In this document: positions 35,623-45,083 of the stretch, piece after piece
Numbering within the stretch: position 1 is the stretch's first letter
Layout: each line of letters opens with the position of its first letter
Source: Ferrithrix thermotolerans DSM 19514
GTDB lineage: Bacteria > Actinomycetota > Acidimicrobiia > Acidimicrobiales > Acidimicrobiaceae
DNA length: 64,000 bases
NCBI RefSeq assembly: GCF_900128965.1
Contig: NZ_FQUL01000002.1
Coordinates: 101,221 to 165,220, forward strand
Direction of reading: 5' to 3'
Translations under genes and position numbers: made by a program
The notes under the pieces: generated by a model
The model's database searches: none
Seen by the model: the letters and a program-made list of their open reading frames with translations, nothing else
What the model was told of the DNA's origin: nothing

Positions 35623-36489
35623 TCAATTACCCGTTGCGCTCTCAATCACATTGCGCATCACATCTAAGGGAGGATCATGCTTCGTAAAGAGCCTAAAGGC
35701 ATGCGCAGCTTGATGAAGAAGCATAGGCAGACCACCTACCACTTTGCAACCTTTCTTGGTAGCTTGCTTCATGAACTCAGTAACGAAAGGGCTATACACG
35801 ATGTCGCATACGACCATACCACTGTGTAAAACCGTGTCTGGTACAGGAACCATGTCTCTTGAATGGTACCCTTTCATACCGATCGGAGTAGCATTTACGA
35901 TCAGGTCACAGTCAGACAGCATCTCTAAGGTAGCCACATCTCCCTTGCCGTCGCAGAGAGATATAACATTTCCCAACTTCTCTGAGCTGCGACCGTATAC
36001 AGCTACAGTCTCTGCACCTGCATCGACAAGAGCCCTGGCTATAGCTCGCGCCGCTCCCCCGGTACCTATAATTCCCACCCTCTTACCGCAAGGATCAAAG
36101 CCTGCCTCCAGGCGCAGTCCGTCGAGGAATCCTAGTCCATCTGTAGAGGTGCCATTTAGTTGTCCAGCGCCGTCAACGAAGACAGTATTGACAGAAAAAA
36201 GCGCAATAGCGTCACCGCTAATGACGTCTAGGTGCTCTATTATCGACTGTTTGTGGGGCATCGTAACGGATAAACCCTTCACACCCAAGGCTCGCACACC
36301 GTCCACCGCAGCTTTGAGCCCTAGGGGACTGACCTCAAATCCCAGATAAACGTAGTCCAGATCGAGAGCTTCTATCGCAGCGTTATGAATCGCTGGAGAA
36401 AGAGAGTGCATCACGGGGTCTCCTATCACCCCTAAGATCTTCGTTCTCGGAGTGATACTGTTGCGTTGCCAGTAAACACCCGTTGCCAT
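35623..36489 (-). CDS. aroE: shikimate dehydrogenase AroE
   Basis: 288 residues. Shikimate-binding SLSP (29-32), catalytic Lys80 in MPHKQS and Asp117 in TSTDGLGF are present, with the NADP motif GTGGAARA (142-149) and the late GLPMLLHQAAHAFRLF. It reduces 3-dehydroshikimate in aromatic amino acid synthesis. ATG overlaps the mltG stop by one base (TGATG), so the two are coupled. Confidence 0.95.
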   Translation of the reverse strand: MATGVYWQRNSITPRTKILGVIGDPVMHSLSPAIHNAAIEALDLDYVYLGFEVSPLGLKAAVDGVRALGVKGLSVTMPHKQSIIEHLDVISGDAIALFSVNTVFVDGAGQLNGTSTDGLGFLDGLRLEAGFDPCGKRVGIIGTGGAARAIARALVDAGAETVAVYGRSSEKLGNVISLCDGKGDVATLEMLSDCDLIVNATPIGMKGYHSRDMVPVPDTVLHSGMVVCDIVYSPFVTEFMKQATKKGCKVVGGLPMLLHQAAHAFRLFTKHDPPLDVMRNVIESATGN

Positions 36490-37637
36490 CAGGCGACACC
36501 GCCAGCCTGAGCAATGGCTTGTTGCTGTTCTGAGAAGGTATTGAAGAAAGACTCCGAGGTATGTCCCTTAAGCGCAACAAAGTAGAGCCATGACCCTTTA
36601 GCGGGGTGCATAACTGCCTCAAGTGCATCAACAGACGGCTCCGATATCGGCGTGGGGGGAAGACCGGCGTTGGCGTAGGTATTGTAAGGCGAAGAGCTGT
36701 GCAGTTGTGCCAAGGTTAAAGACCCCGAGAAGTTTCCGGTTGCGTATCTGACCGTCGAGTCCATCTGCAGATTCATGCCAACCGACAGACGGTTGAGTAT
36801 GACACGAGCGACCTTGGCCATATCCGTAGTTGTAGTTGCTTCTTTCTGCACAATCGATGCAGCTGTGATTAGCTGATAGGCACTAAGGCCGTTGTAAGTT
36901 CGTCCTGGAGAGAGCCCAATCTCAGCTGCCACCTGTTCAAAACGATCGAGAGCGGTCTGAATGATCTGAGTGTCGCTCTCCAAAGGAGAGACAAAGTACG
37001 TGTCGGGGTAAAGCAAACCCTCCACCGTGGTTGCGCTACCTAGATACGGAGAAGAAAGTGCCTTTGTCTCGACGGTAGCGTCGATAAATTGTTTAGCGTT
37101 GTGCGAGGGAATCTTCGACACAACACTTGCGATCTGTGAGACGTTCCAGCCAGGAATTATTGTAAGTCTCACTGAAGACGGCCCTGCCTTTATCTGACCC
37201 ATGATCTTAGAGTAGGGTTCGTCACGTTGGAAGTAGTAAATACCCGGTTGAAGCACTGTACTTCGGTGCAGCGCCACGTAGATACGAAATACCGTCGAAG
37301 AGGAGATCACTGACTCCTTTGCGAGGCGGTTAGCAAGAGTGTCTAGGTTATCGCCAACAGACACCAGCACAACTACCTTGTTCCCACTTTGAGAGCCATT
37401 GACATTTTCGTAGTAGTAGATCCCTCCATAAGCCAGAACAGCCAGGAAGACTACGGTTGTAAGTGTTGCCACCTTAACCAGAACACCCCTAAATCCTTTT
37501 GAAACGGCTGGCGCTGCACTAAGGGGTTGGCGTTTCATCTCGTTTAACTCTTGAGCTAGCCTCTTGCGATTTGCCCCATCGTCACCATGAAGCTCCAAAG
37601 GAATCTCGATACTTGCTTTATCGCGATAGTCGCTCAA
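36489..37637 (-). CDS. mltG: endolytic peptidoglycan transglycosylase MltG
   Basis: About 382 residues. One N-terminal helix (about 52-70) places the YceG domain outside the cell; the catalytic Glu lies in SIVQKEATT (Glu266 by this start), followed by ARVILNRLSVGMNLQMDSTVRYA and SPYNTYANAGLPPTPISEPS. It cleaves nascent glycan strands near the membrane. I prefer TTG 37637, just past the ruvX stop and behind AAGGATAAGGG; a TTG at 37685 inside ruvX adds 16 residues without a ribosome site. Order alaS-ruvX-mltG-aroE is the actinobacterial one. Confidence 0.92.
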   Translation of the reverse strand: MSDYRDKASIEIPLELHGDDGANRKRLAQELNEMKRQPLSAAPAVSKGFRGVLVKVATLTTVVFLAVLAYGGIYYYENVNGSQSGNKVVVLVSVGDNLDTLANRLAKESVISSSTVFRIYVALHRSTVLQPGIYYFQRDEPYSKIMGQIKAGPSSVRLTIIPGWNVSQIASVVSKIPSHNAKQFIDATVETKALSSPYLGSATTVEGLLYPDTYFVSPLESDTQIIQTALDRFEQVAAEIGLSPGRTYNGLSAYQLITAASIVQKEATTTTDMAKVARVILNRLSVGMNLQMDSTVRYATGNFSGSLTLAQLHSSSPYNTYANAGLPPTPISEPSVDALEAVMHPAKGSWLYFVALKGHTSESFFNTFSEQQQAIAQAGGVA

Positions 37638-37638
37638 A

Positions 37639-38085
37639 TCAACCCTTATCCTTAGGCCCTGGCGTTCCAGCCGCTTTATTATCAAGCCAAGCCTGCAAAA
37701 TTATTGATGCGGCGTAGGCGTCTGAAGTACCCCGCATCGTTTTCGAGCTGTGTCCGGTCTCCCGCATATATCTTTCCGCCTGCTTTGAGCTGTATCGCTC
37801 GTCAAATAGCTCGACGGATCTCCCTACGAGAAATCTTGCTATGACCTTAGACTCTGCAACGATCCTCTTGGCCTGCGCGGAGAGACCACCCGAAAGTGAA
37901 AGTGGAAGCCCTACTACCACGACTTCAGGATCGTAATCATCGATCTCGTCTGCCAAAGCCTTGAGGTCTTTCCTTGCATTTCCCTTCCGCAAAAATACGC
38001 CGGTCGGAACTGCGATCGTTCTCTCTGAGTTGGAGACAGCGACCCCAACACGCTTATCCCCAAGGTCTATACCCACCACCCTCAC
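37639..38085 (-). CDS. ruvX: RuvX/YqgF RNase-H-fold nuclease
   Basis: 148 residues. RNase-H-like fold with VVGIDLGDKRVGVAVS (first acidic residue), VVVGLPLSLSGGLSAQA, FDERYSSKQAERYM and SDAYAASIILQAWL. The family processes pre-16S rRNA and may resolve Holliday junctions. GTG start ten bases after the alaS stop; followed by mltG. Confidence 0.93.
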   Translation of the reverse strand: MRVVGIDLGDKRVGVAVSNSERTIAVPTGVFLRKGNARKDLKALADEIDDYDPEVVVVGLPLSLSGGLSAQAKRIVAESKVIARFLVGRSVELFDERYSSKQAERYMRETGHSSKTMRGTSDAYAASIILQAWLDNKAAGTPGPKDKG

Positions 38086-38095
38086 TGAGACTCCC

Positions 38096-40684
38096 TCAGA
38101 AATTCACGTCCTCTAAGAAGGACTTCGCCAGGGAAAGAGCCTCGTCAACTCGACCGATCTCTCTTCCTCCGCTCAGAGCCAGGCTACTTTGGCGTCCTAC
38201 GCCTCCACCCAGCACTCGCGCCGCTCCCTCGATGACGTCTGATGCCTTTACAGGAAATCCATCCTTGACACTACAGACGACGCCCACGCGATCACCTACC
38301 ACCCCCGCTAAGACGACCGCCTCGATGTCGAAACTTGAAGATCTAATCGAAAGAGCCAAGTCTTTCAATTCCTCCGGTGAAAGTCCGTCTACCCTGGCCA
38401 CCAAATAACTGCCTTTCGCCACTACCAATAGATCCTTGGCAATTGAAGCGATGGACTTCGAGCGCAACTTCTTTATCTCATCCAATAACTCTCGTTCCCG
38501 AACCTTAGTCTGGGCGACCTTAGAAGGCAACTCGGACCGACTGGTTTTGAGCGTCTCTGCAACGAGGTCTAGACTATCTTCCATCTCAAATAGATACTCA
38601 AGAGCCGCTTCTCCGGTCACGGCCTCTATTCGTCTCGTATTAGCACCGATCGAACTCTCAGAGACGATCTTTAGAAGCCCTATCGCACCTAACCGACTAA
38701 CGTGAGTGCCACCACAGAGTTCAACTGAGTGCTCCCCAGCCCGTACGACCCTGACGACATCTTGGTAGCGGTCTCCAAAAAAGGCTATTGCCCCACTTGC
38801 GATAGCCTCGTCTTTATCCATCTCCCTCACCTCTACGGGTGCGTCAGAGACAATCTCTTTGAATATGAGAACCTCAACCTTGCGGATCTCCTCCTTGGTC
38901 AGAGGACCCCAGTGCGTGAAGTCAAAACGTAGACGGTTAGGTTCAACAAGGGATCCCTGCTGTTTGACGTGTTCTCCCAGGACGGATCGAAGCGCAAAGT
39001 GTAAAAGGTGTGTCCCCGTGTGGTTACGCCTGGTATTTGAGCGTGCTACTTCGTTGACCTCACACTTGGCCAGCGATCCAACTACTACCTCGCCTCTTAC
39101 AACCCTTACCACATGCCTTATTAACTGGCTTAGGGCGTAGTTGGTATCAACGACCTCTAGTTCTGCGGTCTCTGTGGACACGGACCCCTTGTCCCCCACC
39201 TGACCTCCACCTTCGGGATAAAATGGCGTTCGGTCCAAGTAAAGTTCGAACAGATCGGAGCTGTCCTCCACCGGCAAAAAGGCGAGCACCCTACCCTCAT
39301 CGATCACTCGATCGTACCCCGTGAACTGAGTTGGTCCATGGTCTTCTAGAACTCTAAACAATCTCTCGTCACGCGTTCCCGATCCCTTGCCTCCAAGACC
39401 TGCCTTTCTTGACTGTGTCCGTTGACGAAGCATCTCTGACTCAAAGCCTTCGACGTCTACAGCTATTCGCCTGTCCTGTGCCATCTCAACCGTAAGTTCG
39501 ATAGGAAAGCCATAGGTGTCATGAAGTCTGAATGCTGCTTCTCCACTCAGAGCGGACGAATTAGAGATCTCCCTTTCAAAGAGCTCCACTCCAACCATTA
39601 TCCGGTGACGAAACGCCTCTTCCTCCCTTGTTATAACTTCTTTGATGTAGGAGAGACGGTTACGTAGATCCACATAGTGATCTCCCATTGTATCTACAAC
39701 AGCATCAACCAAAGAAGCTGTTATCCAATTATCTTTCGCACCAAGCATGTAAGCCCGAAGCACGGCTCTGCGAATAATGCGCCTTAGAACATAGCCACGA
39801 CCCTCGTTCGTTGGGAACACACCGTCAGAGACTAAGAAGGTCATCGTTCTGGCATGATCGGCGATGATGCGAAGAGACACGTCGGAGGAGTCATCTGAGC
39901 CGTAAGTAACCCCTGTGACCTTTTCCGCCGCCTTGATCATCGGCACCATAAGATCGGTCTCATACACTGAACCTTTGCCTTGCAGTATCGGCACTATACG
40001 TTCTAGACCAGCTCCGGTGTCTATGCTTGGCTTTGGCAGCGGGCTTAGTTCTCCAGTTTCATCCCGGACATACTGCATGAACACAAGATTCCAGATCTCC
40101 AAGAACCTTTCGTCCGAGCCAAACGCTGGTCCGCCATCTTCTCCGTAGCTGGGACCTTTGTCGTAATAGATCTCCGAGCACGGTCCACACGGTCCGACAT
40201 CAGCCATCTGCCACCAGTTGTCCTCTTCCAGCCTCTGGATGCGTTCCGGCGGTACTCCTATCTCCTTCTCCCATATCGACGCAGCTTCATCGTCAGAGGT
40301 ATGGACCGTTACCCACAAAGAGCTAGGGTCTAACTTCAGGACCTCTGTGACAAAACCCCACGCAAATGGAATCGCAGCCTCTTTGAAGTAGTCGCCAAAG
40401 GAGAAGTTGCCGAGCATCTCAAAGAATGTAAGGTGCCTTAGAGTCTTTCCGATCTGATCGAGATCGTTGTGCTTTCCACCTGCGCGCACACATTTTTGTA
40501 TCGAAGTCGCACGTTTGTAAGGAGGTATCTCTTCTCCCAAGAAGTATCTCTTAAATGGAACCATACCGGCGACAGTAAATAAGATCGTGTTGTCATGAGG
40601 TATCAAAGATGCTGAAGGCACAGCGACATGACCACGGTCAACAAAATACTTTGTAAACGCTTGCCTAAGTTCATTAGAGTCCAT
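38096..40684 (-). CDS. alaS: alanyl-tRNA synthetase
   Basis: 862 residues, full length. The catalytic domain begins at about residue 5 (FTKYFVDRGHVAVPSASLIP), with motif 2 FTVAGMVPFKRYFLG region. The editing domain has HTGTHLLHFALRSVLGEH and CGGTHVSRLG zinc ligands, and a C-terminal DHHA1 part ends in GAARVLGGGVGRQSSLALSGG. It charges tRNA-Ala. ATG with AGGAAGG six bases upstream; overlaps the small upstream gene by 11 bases. Confidence 0.97.
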   Translation of the reverse strand: MDSNELRQAFTKYFVDRGHVAVPSASLIPHDNTILFTVAGMVPFKRYFLGEEIPPYKRATSIQKCVRAGGKHNDLDQIGKTLRHLTFFEMLGNFSFGDYFKEAAIPFAWGFVTEVLKLDPSSLWVTVHTSDDEAASIWEKEIGVPPERIQRLEEDNWWQMADVGPCGPCSEIYYDKGPSYGEDGGPAFGSDERFLEIWNLVFMQYVRDETGELSPLPKPSIDTGAGLERIVPILQGKGSVYETDLMVPMIKAAEKVTGVTYGSDDSSDVSLRIIADHARTMTFLVSDGVFPTNEGRGYVLRRIIRRAVLRAYMLGAKDNWITASLVDAVVDTMGDHYVDLRNRLSYIKEVITREEEAFRHRIMVGVELFEREISNSSALSGEAAFRLHDTYGFPIELTVEMAQDRRIAVDVEGFESEMLRQRTQSRKAGLGGKGSGTRDERLFRVLEDHGPTQFTGYDRVIDEGRVLAFLPVEDSSDLFELYLDRTPFYPEGGGQVGDKGSVSTETAELEVVDTNYALSQLIRHVVRVVRGEVVVGSLAKCEVNEVARSNTRRNHTGTHLLHFALRSVLGEHVKQQGSLVEPNRLRFDFTHWGPLTKEEIRKVEVLIFKEIVSDAPVEVREMDKDEAIASGAIAFFGDRYQDVVRVVRAGEHSVELCGGTHVSRLGAIGLLKIVSESSIGANTRRIEAVTGEAALEYLFEMEDSLDLVAETLKTSRSELPSKVAQTKVRERELLDEIKKLRSKSIASIAKDLLVVAKGSYLVARVDGLSPEELKDLALSIRSSSFDIEAVVLAGVVGDRVGVVCSVKDGFPVKASDVIEGAARVLGGGVGRQSSLALSGGREIGRVDEALSLAKSFLEDVNF

Positions 40685-41057
40685 GCACAGCCTTCCTGTC
40701 GGTCTCTTTCCTTATAGAGTCACCCAGGCGCCTTCGTCTGAGGCTATCATTGACCTTTAGGTGCCCCTCTGCTCCGATACCGCCGCTCGGTAAGTGAATA
40801 AACTCCTGAATCCGGCCACCATCCACCTGCACGGATAGGTCCTTTAGGGATAGGCGTTCGAGTCTAGCTACCCTCACCCCTTCTTTCATTGACTCAAGGA
40901 GATCGTCTTTCGTCCTAGCGATCTCTTGGGATACACTGCGGGCAACTGCGTCCGGAGCCATGGACCTGATCTTTTGCCTAAGAGCCCTCTCTACCCGGAC
41001 GGTCGCAATCGATCCTATTGTGACCCCAAGTCCTAGCCACCCAAGTCGTGACGCCAA
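40674..41057 (-). CDS. conserved small protein of the relA-alaS interval (DUF6167-like)
   Basis: 127 residues with one N-terminal hydrophobic segment (about 3-19, GWLGLGVTIGSIATV) and a basic, helical rest. Small proteins of this build sit between the DUF948 gene and alaS in many actinobacteria. Function unknown; I call the family only by position and look. TTG start with GAGGATCGG upstream, abutting the DUF948 stop. The C-terminal 3 codons overlap alaS. Confidence 0.7.
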   Translation of the reverse strand: MASRLGWLGLGVTIGSIATVRVERALRQKIRSMAPDAVARSVSQEIARTKDDLLESMKEGVRVARLERLSLKDLSVQVDGGRIQEFIHLPSGGIGAEGHLKVNDSLRRRRLGDSIRKETDRKAVHGL

Positions 41058-41417
41058 TTAACCGATCCTCCTCCTTGACACAAAGAGCTCCTTGGCTCGC
41101 CTGTATCCCAACTTCAATGCCCTAAATCGCACGATCGGGGCTGCAATCGCTCCGATCGCCACCTTTGACACGTCGTTTATCGCTCCGGATCTTAGCTCAG
41201 ACATCTCTAGAAGATCCTCTACTCTCGACACATCTTTCTTCGTTCCAACCAGCATAGAGGTGGTCTCCCTAACCAAAGCTACGGTCTCGCTCTGTAGCGA
41301 CTCAAGCAGCTTCTCAGAGGCACGAAGAGTCGCCTTTGACTCTCTCAGCGCCACAAGAGATAGAAGCAAAGAGAGCAATGAAAGGATAATCAGCAAAGCC
41401 ACTACCGCAAAGGACAT
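41058..41417 (-). CDS. DUF948 membrane protein
   Basis: 119 residues from ATG 41417. One N-terminal helix (VVALLIILSLLSLLLSLVAL) is followed by a coiled-coil-like stretch (SEKLLESLQSETVALVRET). DUF948 proteins are membrane-anchored coiled coils, some called general stress protein. GAGGT sits seven bases before ATG 41417; an in-frame start at 41450 is less likely. First of the run DUF948 - small protein - alaS - ruvX - mltG - aroE. Confidence 0.78.
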   Translation of the reverse strand: MSFAVVALLIILSLLSLLLSLVALRESKATLRASEKLLESLQSETVALVRETTSMLVGTKKDVSRVEDLLEMSELRSGAINDVSKVAIGAIAAPIVRFRALKLGYRRAKELFVSRRRIG

Positions 41418-41495
41418 CTCACGCACCTCAAAGACCCCAACCTCCACCAAAAAGTACCGAACCTAAGATCACCCTCTTACCTCTAATGCCTGTCC

Positions 41496-43745
41496 TTACT
41501 TCGCTTCGACCTTAGTCGCCTTGGGCTGTTGAGCCTCGGGACTATCTAAGACGACACCGCCACCCTTCGGAAGCACGCGATAGGCGTTATAAACACCCTC
41601 CAACTGACGCAATGAAGCCAAGATAGAGTCCAAGTGAGCGGGGTCGGCCAGCTCAAACTCAAAACGCATCGTAGAGACACGGTCGTGACCGGCCTGCGAA
41701 GAGGAGTTCAATATATTGACGTGATGCTCTGAGAGAACTCTTGCTACGTCCGCAAGAAGTCGTGAGCGATCTAAAGAGCGAACCTCAATAGTCGTAGAAA
41801 AGATGCCATGCGATTGTAGATCCCACTCTACATCGATCATCCTCTCCGCCTCCGAAGAAAAAAGCGCCATGGCGTTAGAACAGTCCGATCTATGCACCGA
41901 GACGCCTTTGCCTCTGGTTACAAATCCAATGATCTCATCTCCTGGCATGGGAGAACAACACTTTGAAAGCTTCACCATCACGTCGTCTAGACCCTCGACG
42001 TAGATCCCGGGACCTTCCCGCCTTCGCCTCTTACGACCTGTAGACACTACAGGTATGGAGCTCTCCTCCTCGACCTGATACAGATCTCGGAGCATCTTCG
42101 CAACCACAGTTCGCGCACTAATGTGGTTTTCACCTATCGCTGCAAGCAGTGTTTCCGGAGAGTCGAAACCCATCAGTTGACTAATCTGCATGAGTCCGCT
42201 TTGGGAGGTGTGCTTTTGAAGTGGCAGGCCCTCTTTGCGCAGTGCCTTTATTAGCTCCTCCCGGCCCTCATCTACAGCTTCGTCTCGTCGCTCCTTAGAG
42301 AACCACTGCCGGATTTTGTTTCGGGCTCTTGGGGTCACTACGACCTTTAGCCAGTCCCTAGAAGGACCTGCGCTTTGCACCTTGGAGGTAAAGATCTCTA
42401 CGGTATCTCCAGAGCTTAGCCTAGAGTCCAAAGGTACTAGCCTTTGGTTAACTTTGGCACCGATACATCTGTGCCCAACTTCAGTGTGCACCGCATAGGC
42501 AAAGTCAATCGGCGTGGCGTTTGCCGGTAAGGTAATCACTCTTCCTTTAGGTGTAAAGACATAGACCTCATCGACCTCTAGATCAAGTTTGAGATTCTCC
42601 AGAAACTCATGGGGATCGGTTGTGTCTTTTTGCCAATCAACGATGCGCTGGAGCCAAAGTAGCTCCTCCTTAGTAGACCCTTCCTTGTATCCCCAGTGTG
42701 CAGCAACGCCATACTCCGCCCGAAGGTGCATGTCTTTGGTGCGCAGCTGCACCTCCAACGGATTGCCGCTGGGAAGAACAACGGTCGTGTGCAGTGACTG
42801 GTAGAGGTTGAACTTTGGAGCATTTACATAGTCCTTGAACCTGCCAGGAACCGGAGACCAGATCGAGTGAACCACACCCAGAGCTGCCCAGCAGTCTTTT
42901 TCTGTCTCTGTAATTATACGCATGCCCACGATGTCGTAGATAGAGTCAAAGTCCTTCTCTTTTACCACCATCTTCTCGTATATGCTCCAGAGATGCTTTG
43001 GTCGACCCGTGACCTCAGCATCTATACCCACCTCTCTAAGGCGCTCCCTAGCGACCTCGATAACTGAATTCAAGTACTCCTGACGTTCGGGGGACTTAGT
43101 TGTAACCAGATGCTCTATCTCGGCAAAACGTCTCGGGTGCAACGTTGCAAAAGCCAGGTCTTCGAGCTGCCACTTGATCTCCGCGATACCTAGCCTATGA
43201 GCAAGTGGAGCGTATATGTCCATCGTCTCTTGAGCCGTTCGTCTCTGTTTCCAATAGGGCAGAGCGCCTATGGTCCTCATGTTATGCAGACGATCGGCAA
43301 GCTTGATCACAAGAACCCTTGGGTCTCTGGCCATCGCCAAAAGCATTTTGCGCATCGTTGCTGCCTGTTGAGCCTCTTTAGACTCAAAGCTAAGGCGATC
43401 TAACTTAGTGACGCCATCTACGATCTGTGCGACGACAGATCCAAAACGTTCTTCAACCTCGGCCAAAGTAAGCTCGGTGTCTTCAACCGCATCATGCAGA
43501 AGTGCAGCACTAATGGTCACCTCATCTGCGCCCAAAGAGGCCACGATCTCCGCAACGGAAAGTGGATGAAAGAAGTATGGCTCTCCAGACTTTCTGTACT
43601 GTGAGCCGTGAGCTTCCCTGGCTATTTCGAACGCAGTGACAACCGTGTCAGGATAGCCGCTGTAGTTGCTGTGGAGAGACAGGAAGATGTCTACCAGCGT
43701 CTCTGGCGAAAACAGTTCAAAGTTATTGTCTAGTGCCTTGGCCAT
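41496..43745 (-). CDS. relA: bifunctional (p)ppGpp synthetase/hydrolase RelA/SpoT (Rel)
   Basis: 749 residues. The hydrolase HD domain (about 25-185) keeps its metal motif in ALLHDAVEDTELT. The synthetase domain (about 240-350) has KDFDSIYDIVGMRIITET and GRFKDYVNAPKFNLYQSLHT. TGS (about 395-455, VYVFTPKGRVITLPANATPIDFAY), a zinc-finger-like CCSPMPGDEIIGF segment, and ACT (about 665-735) complete the long Rel protein. It sets the stringent response. Found after secF, as in other actinobacteria. Confidence 0.96.
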   Translation of the reverse strand: MAKALDNNFELFSPETLVDIFLSLHSNYSGYPDTVVTAFEIAREAHGSQYRKSGEPYFFHPLSVAEIVASLGADEVTISAALLHDAVEDTELTLAEVEERFGSVVAQIVDGVTKLDRLSFESKEAQQAATMRKMLLAMARDPRVLVIKLADRLHNMRTIGALPYWKQRRTAQETMDIYAPLAHRLGIAEIKWQLEDLAFATLHPRRFAEIEHLVTTKSPERQEYLNSVIEVARERLREVGIDAEVTGRPKHLWSIYEKMVVKEKDFDSIYDIVGMRIITETEKDCWAALGVVHSIWSPVPGRFKDYVNAPKFNLYQSLHTTVVLPSGNPLEVQLRTKDMHLRAEYGVAAHWGYKEGSTKEELLWLQRIVDWQKDTTDPHEFLENLKLDLEVDEVYVFTPKGRVITLPANATPIDFAYAVHTEVGHRCIGAKVNQRLVPLDSRLSSGDTVEIFTSKVQSAGPSRDWLKVVVTPRARNKIRQWFSKERRDEAVDEGREELIKALRKEGLPLQKHTSQSGLMQISQLMGFDSPETLLAAIGENHISARTVVAKMLRDLYQVEEESSIPVVSTGRKRRRREGPGIYVEGLDDVMVKLSKCCSPMPGDEIIGFVTRGKGVSVHRSDCSNAMALFSSEAERMIDVEWDLQSHGIFSTTIEVRSLDRSRLLADVARVLSEHHVNILNSSSQAGHDRVSTMRFEFELADPAHLDSILASLRQLEGVYNAYRVLPKGGGVVLDSPEAQQPKATKVEAK

Positions 43746-43823
43746 CTCTATATATAAAGTTACTCCCTATCGGGAAGTATTCTGCAACGACTCTATGGCT
43801 GGGCGTTAGTGAGCGAAATAGGC

Positions 43824-45011
43824 TTAGCGTTTCGAGCGCGCCTTCCTCTTGGAGTTCGAGGATCTGGGCCGAGGTGGACGAGCGGTATCACTTGAGGCCC
43901 CTCCCACGCCCTGCGACAGGGCACCCTGAGCAACAGACCTTGTAGAGAGATGTGTTGAACGCTCACCAAGTCTTGCTGCTAGTGCTTTGTACCTCGGCTC
44001 TCGTCCCTTGAGCCAAGCTAGTACCGGAGACGCTATTGCAATGGATGAGTATGCTCCTGTAGTGAGGCCGACAAATAGAGCCAAACCAAAGTCCTGAAGG
44101 GTGGTTGCTCCAAGGATGTAAGCGCCCACAACTAATATCGAAAGGACTGGGATGATGGCGACGAGAGAGGTGTTGAGGGAACGCATAAGCACTTGGTTCA
44201 ATGAGAGGTCCACCGCTTCGTCGTACGTCAACCTCCCTGGATTCACGAGAGTCTTCACGTTTTCTTGGACTCTATCAAAGACAACGATCGTGTCATACAA
44301 CGAGTATCCCAATATGGTTAGCACCGCTATCACAGTGGCTGGAGTAATCTGAAAGTTAGAGATCGAGTAGATACCTACTGTAACCAATAAATCATGCACC
44401 ACTGCGACCAGCGCCGCTAAAGCCATCTTCCATTCAAAACGAACCGAGATGTAAAGAACTATCCCAAGGAAAAAAAAGGCCAATGCTTCCAAGGCTTTAG
44501 ATGTAACGTCGCTTCCCCATGTGGGACCGACGTTCGTGAGAGAGACCGACGAGAAGCTCACACCCCCAGCCTTTGCGAGATCCGTGGAGACCTGCCGCTC
44601 CTTTGCACTTTGTGCTGAAGGAGATAGACTCGAGAGATCAGCCTCCGCCTCCAAAGAACGGTTTGCTCCCGTTCCTAGAGTGTACACAGTCGCCTGAGTA
44701 ATACCATCAGAGCGAAGCACCGCCTGAGCTTTCGACACCGTTAGAGAGGGTGACGGCACCTGCCAGGAGGTCCCCCCCTTGAAGTCGATGCCGAAGTTCA
44801 ACCCTCGAACACCGATTGATATCCCACCTAAGACGATTATTAGGATAGAGATGGTGTAGAACACCTTACGTCGTCTAAGAAACCTAAAACTCGTCTCACC
44901 TTCAGACAGTGAATGAAAGAAGGAAGGCCTTCCCTTCTTCTCATCTTTTACAACTTCGCCGACACCCGACTCAGCAGAGATATCCACTTCTTCACCGACT
45001 CTTGTCACCAA
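43824..45011 (-). CDS. secF: protein translocase subunit SecF
   Basis: 395 residues, six helices. Marks: GLNFGIDFKGGTSW at the first helix, GPTWGSDVTSKALEALAFFFLGIVLYISVRFEWKMALAALVAVVHD, and YDTIVVFDRVQEN. A long charged C-tail (about 345-395, Ser/Arg-rich) is present. With SecD it uses the proton gradient to help secretion. TTG 45011 or the next codon GTG 45008 is the start. Confidence 0.95.
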   Translation of the reverse strand: MVTRVGEEVDISAESGVGEVVKDEKKGRPSFFHSLSEGETSFRFLRRRKVFYTISILIIVLGGISIGVRGLNFGIDFKGGTSWQVPSPSLTVSKAQAVLRSDGITQATVYTLGTGANRSLEAEADLSSLSPSAQSAKERQVSTDLAKAGGVSFSSVSLTNVGPTWGSDVTSKALEALAFFFLGIVLYISVRFEWKMALAALVAVVHDLLVTVGIYSISNFQITPATVIAVLTILGYSLYDTIVVFDRVQENVKTLVNPGRLTYDEAVDLSLNQVLMRSLNTSLVAIIPVLSILVVGAYILGATTLQDFGLALFVGLTTGAYSSIAIASPVLAWLKGREPRYKALAARLGERSTHLSTRSVAQGALSQGVGGASSDTARPPRPRSSNSKRKARSKR

Positions 45012-45083
45012 ACCACCTCAAACTATCGACAAAGCACGAGATCCAACTCGGACCAACAAGCAGTTCCCCTAAGAGCCTTCAAA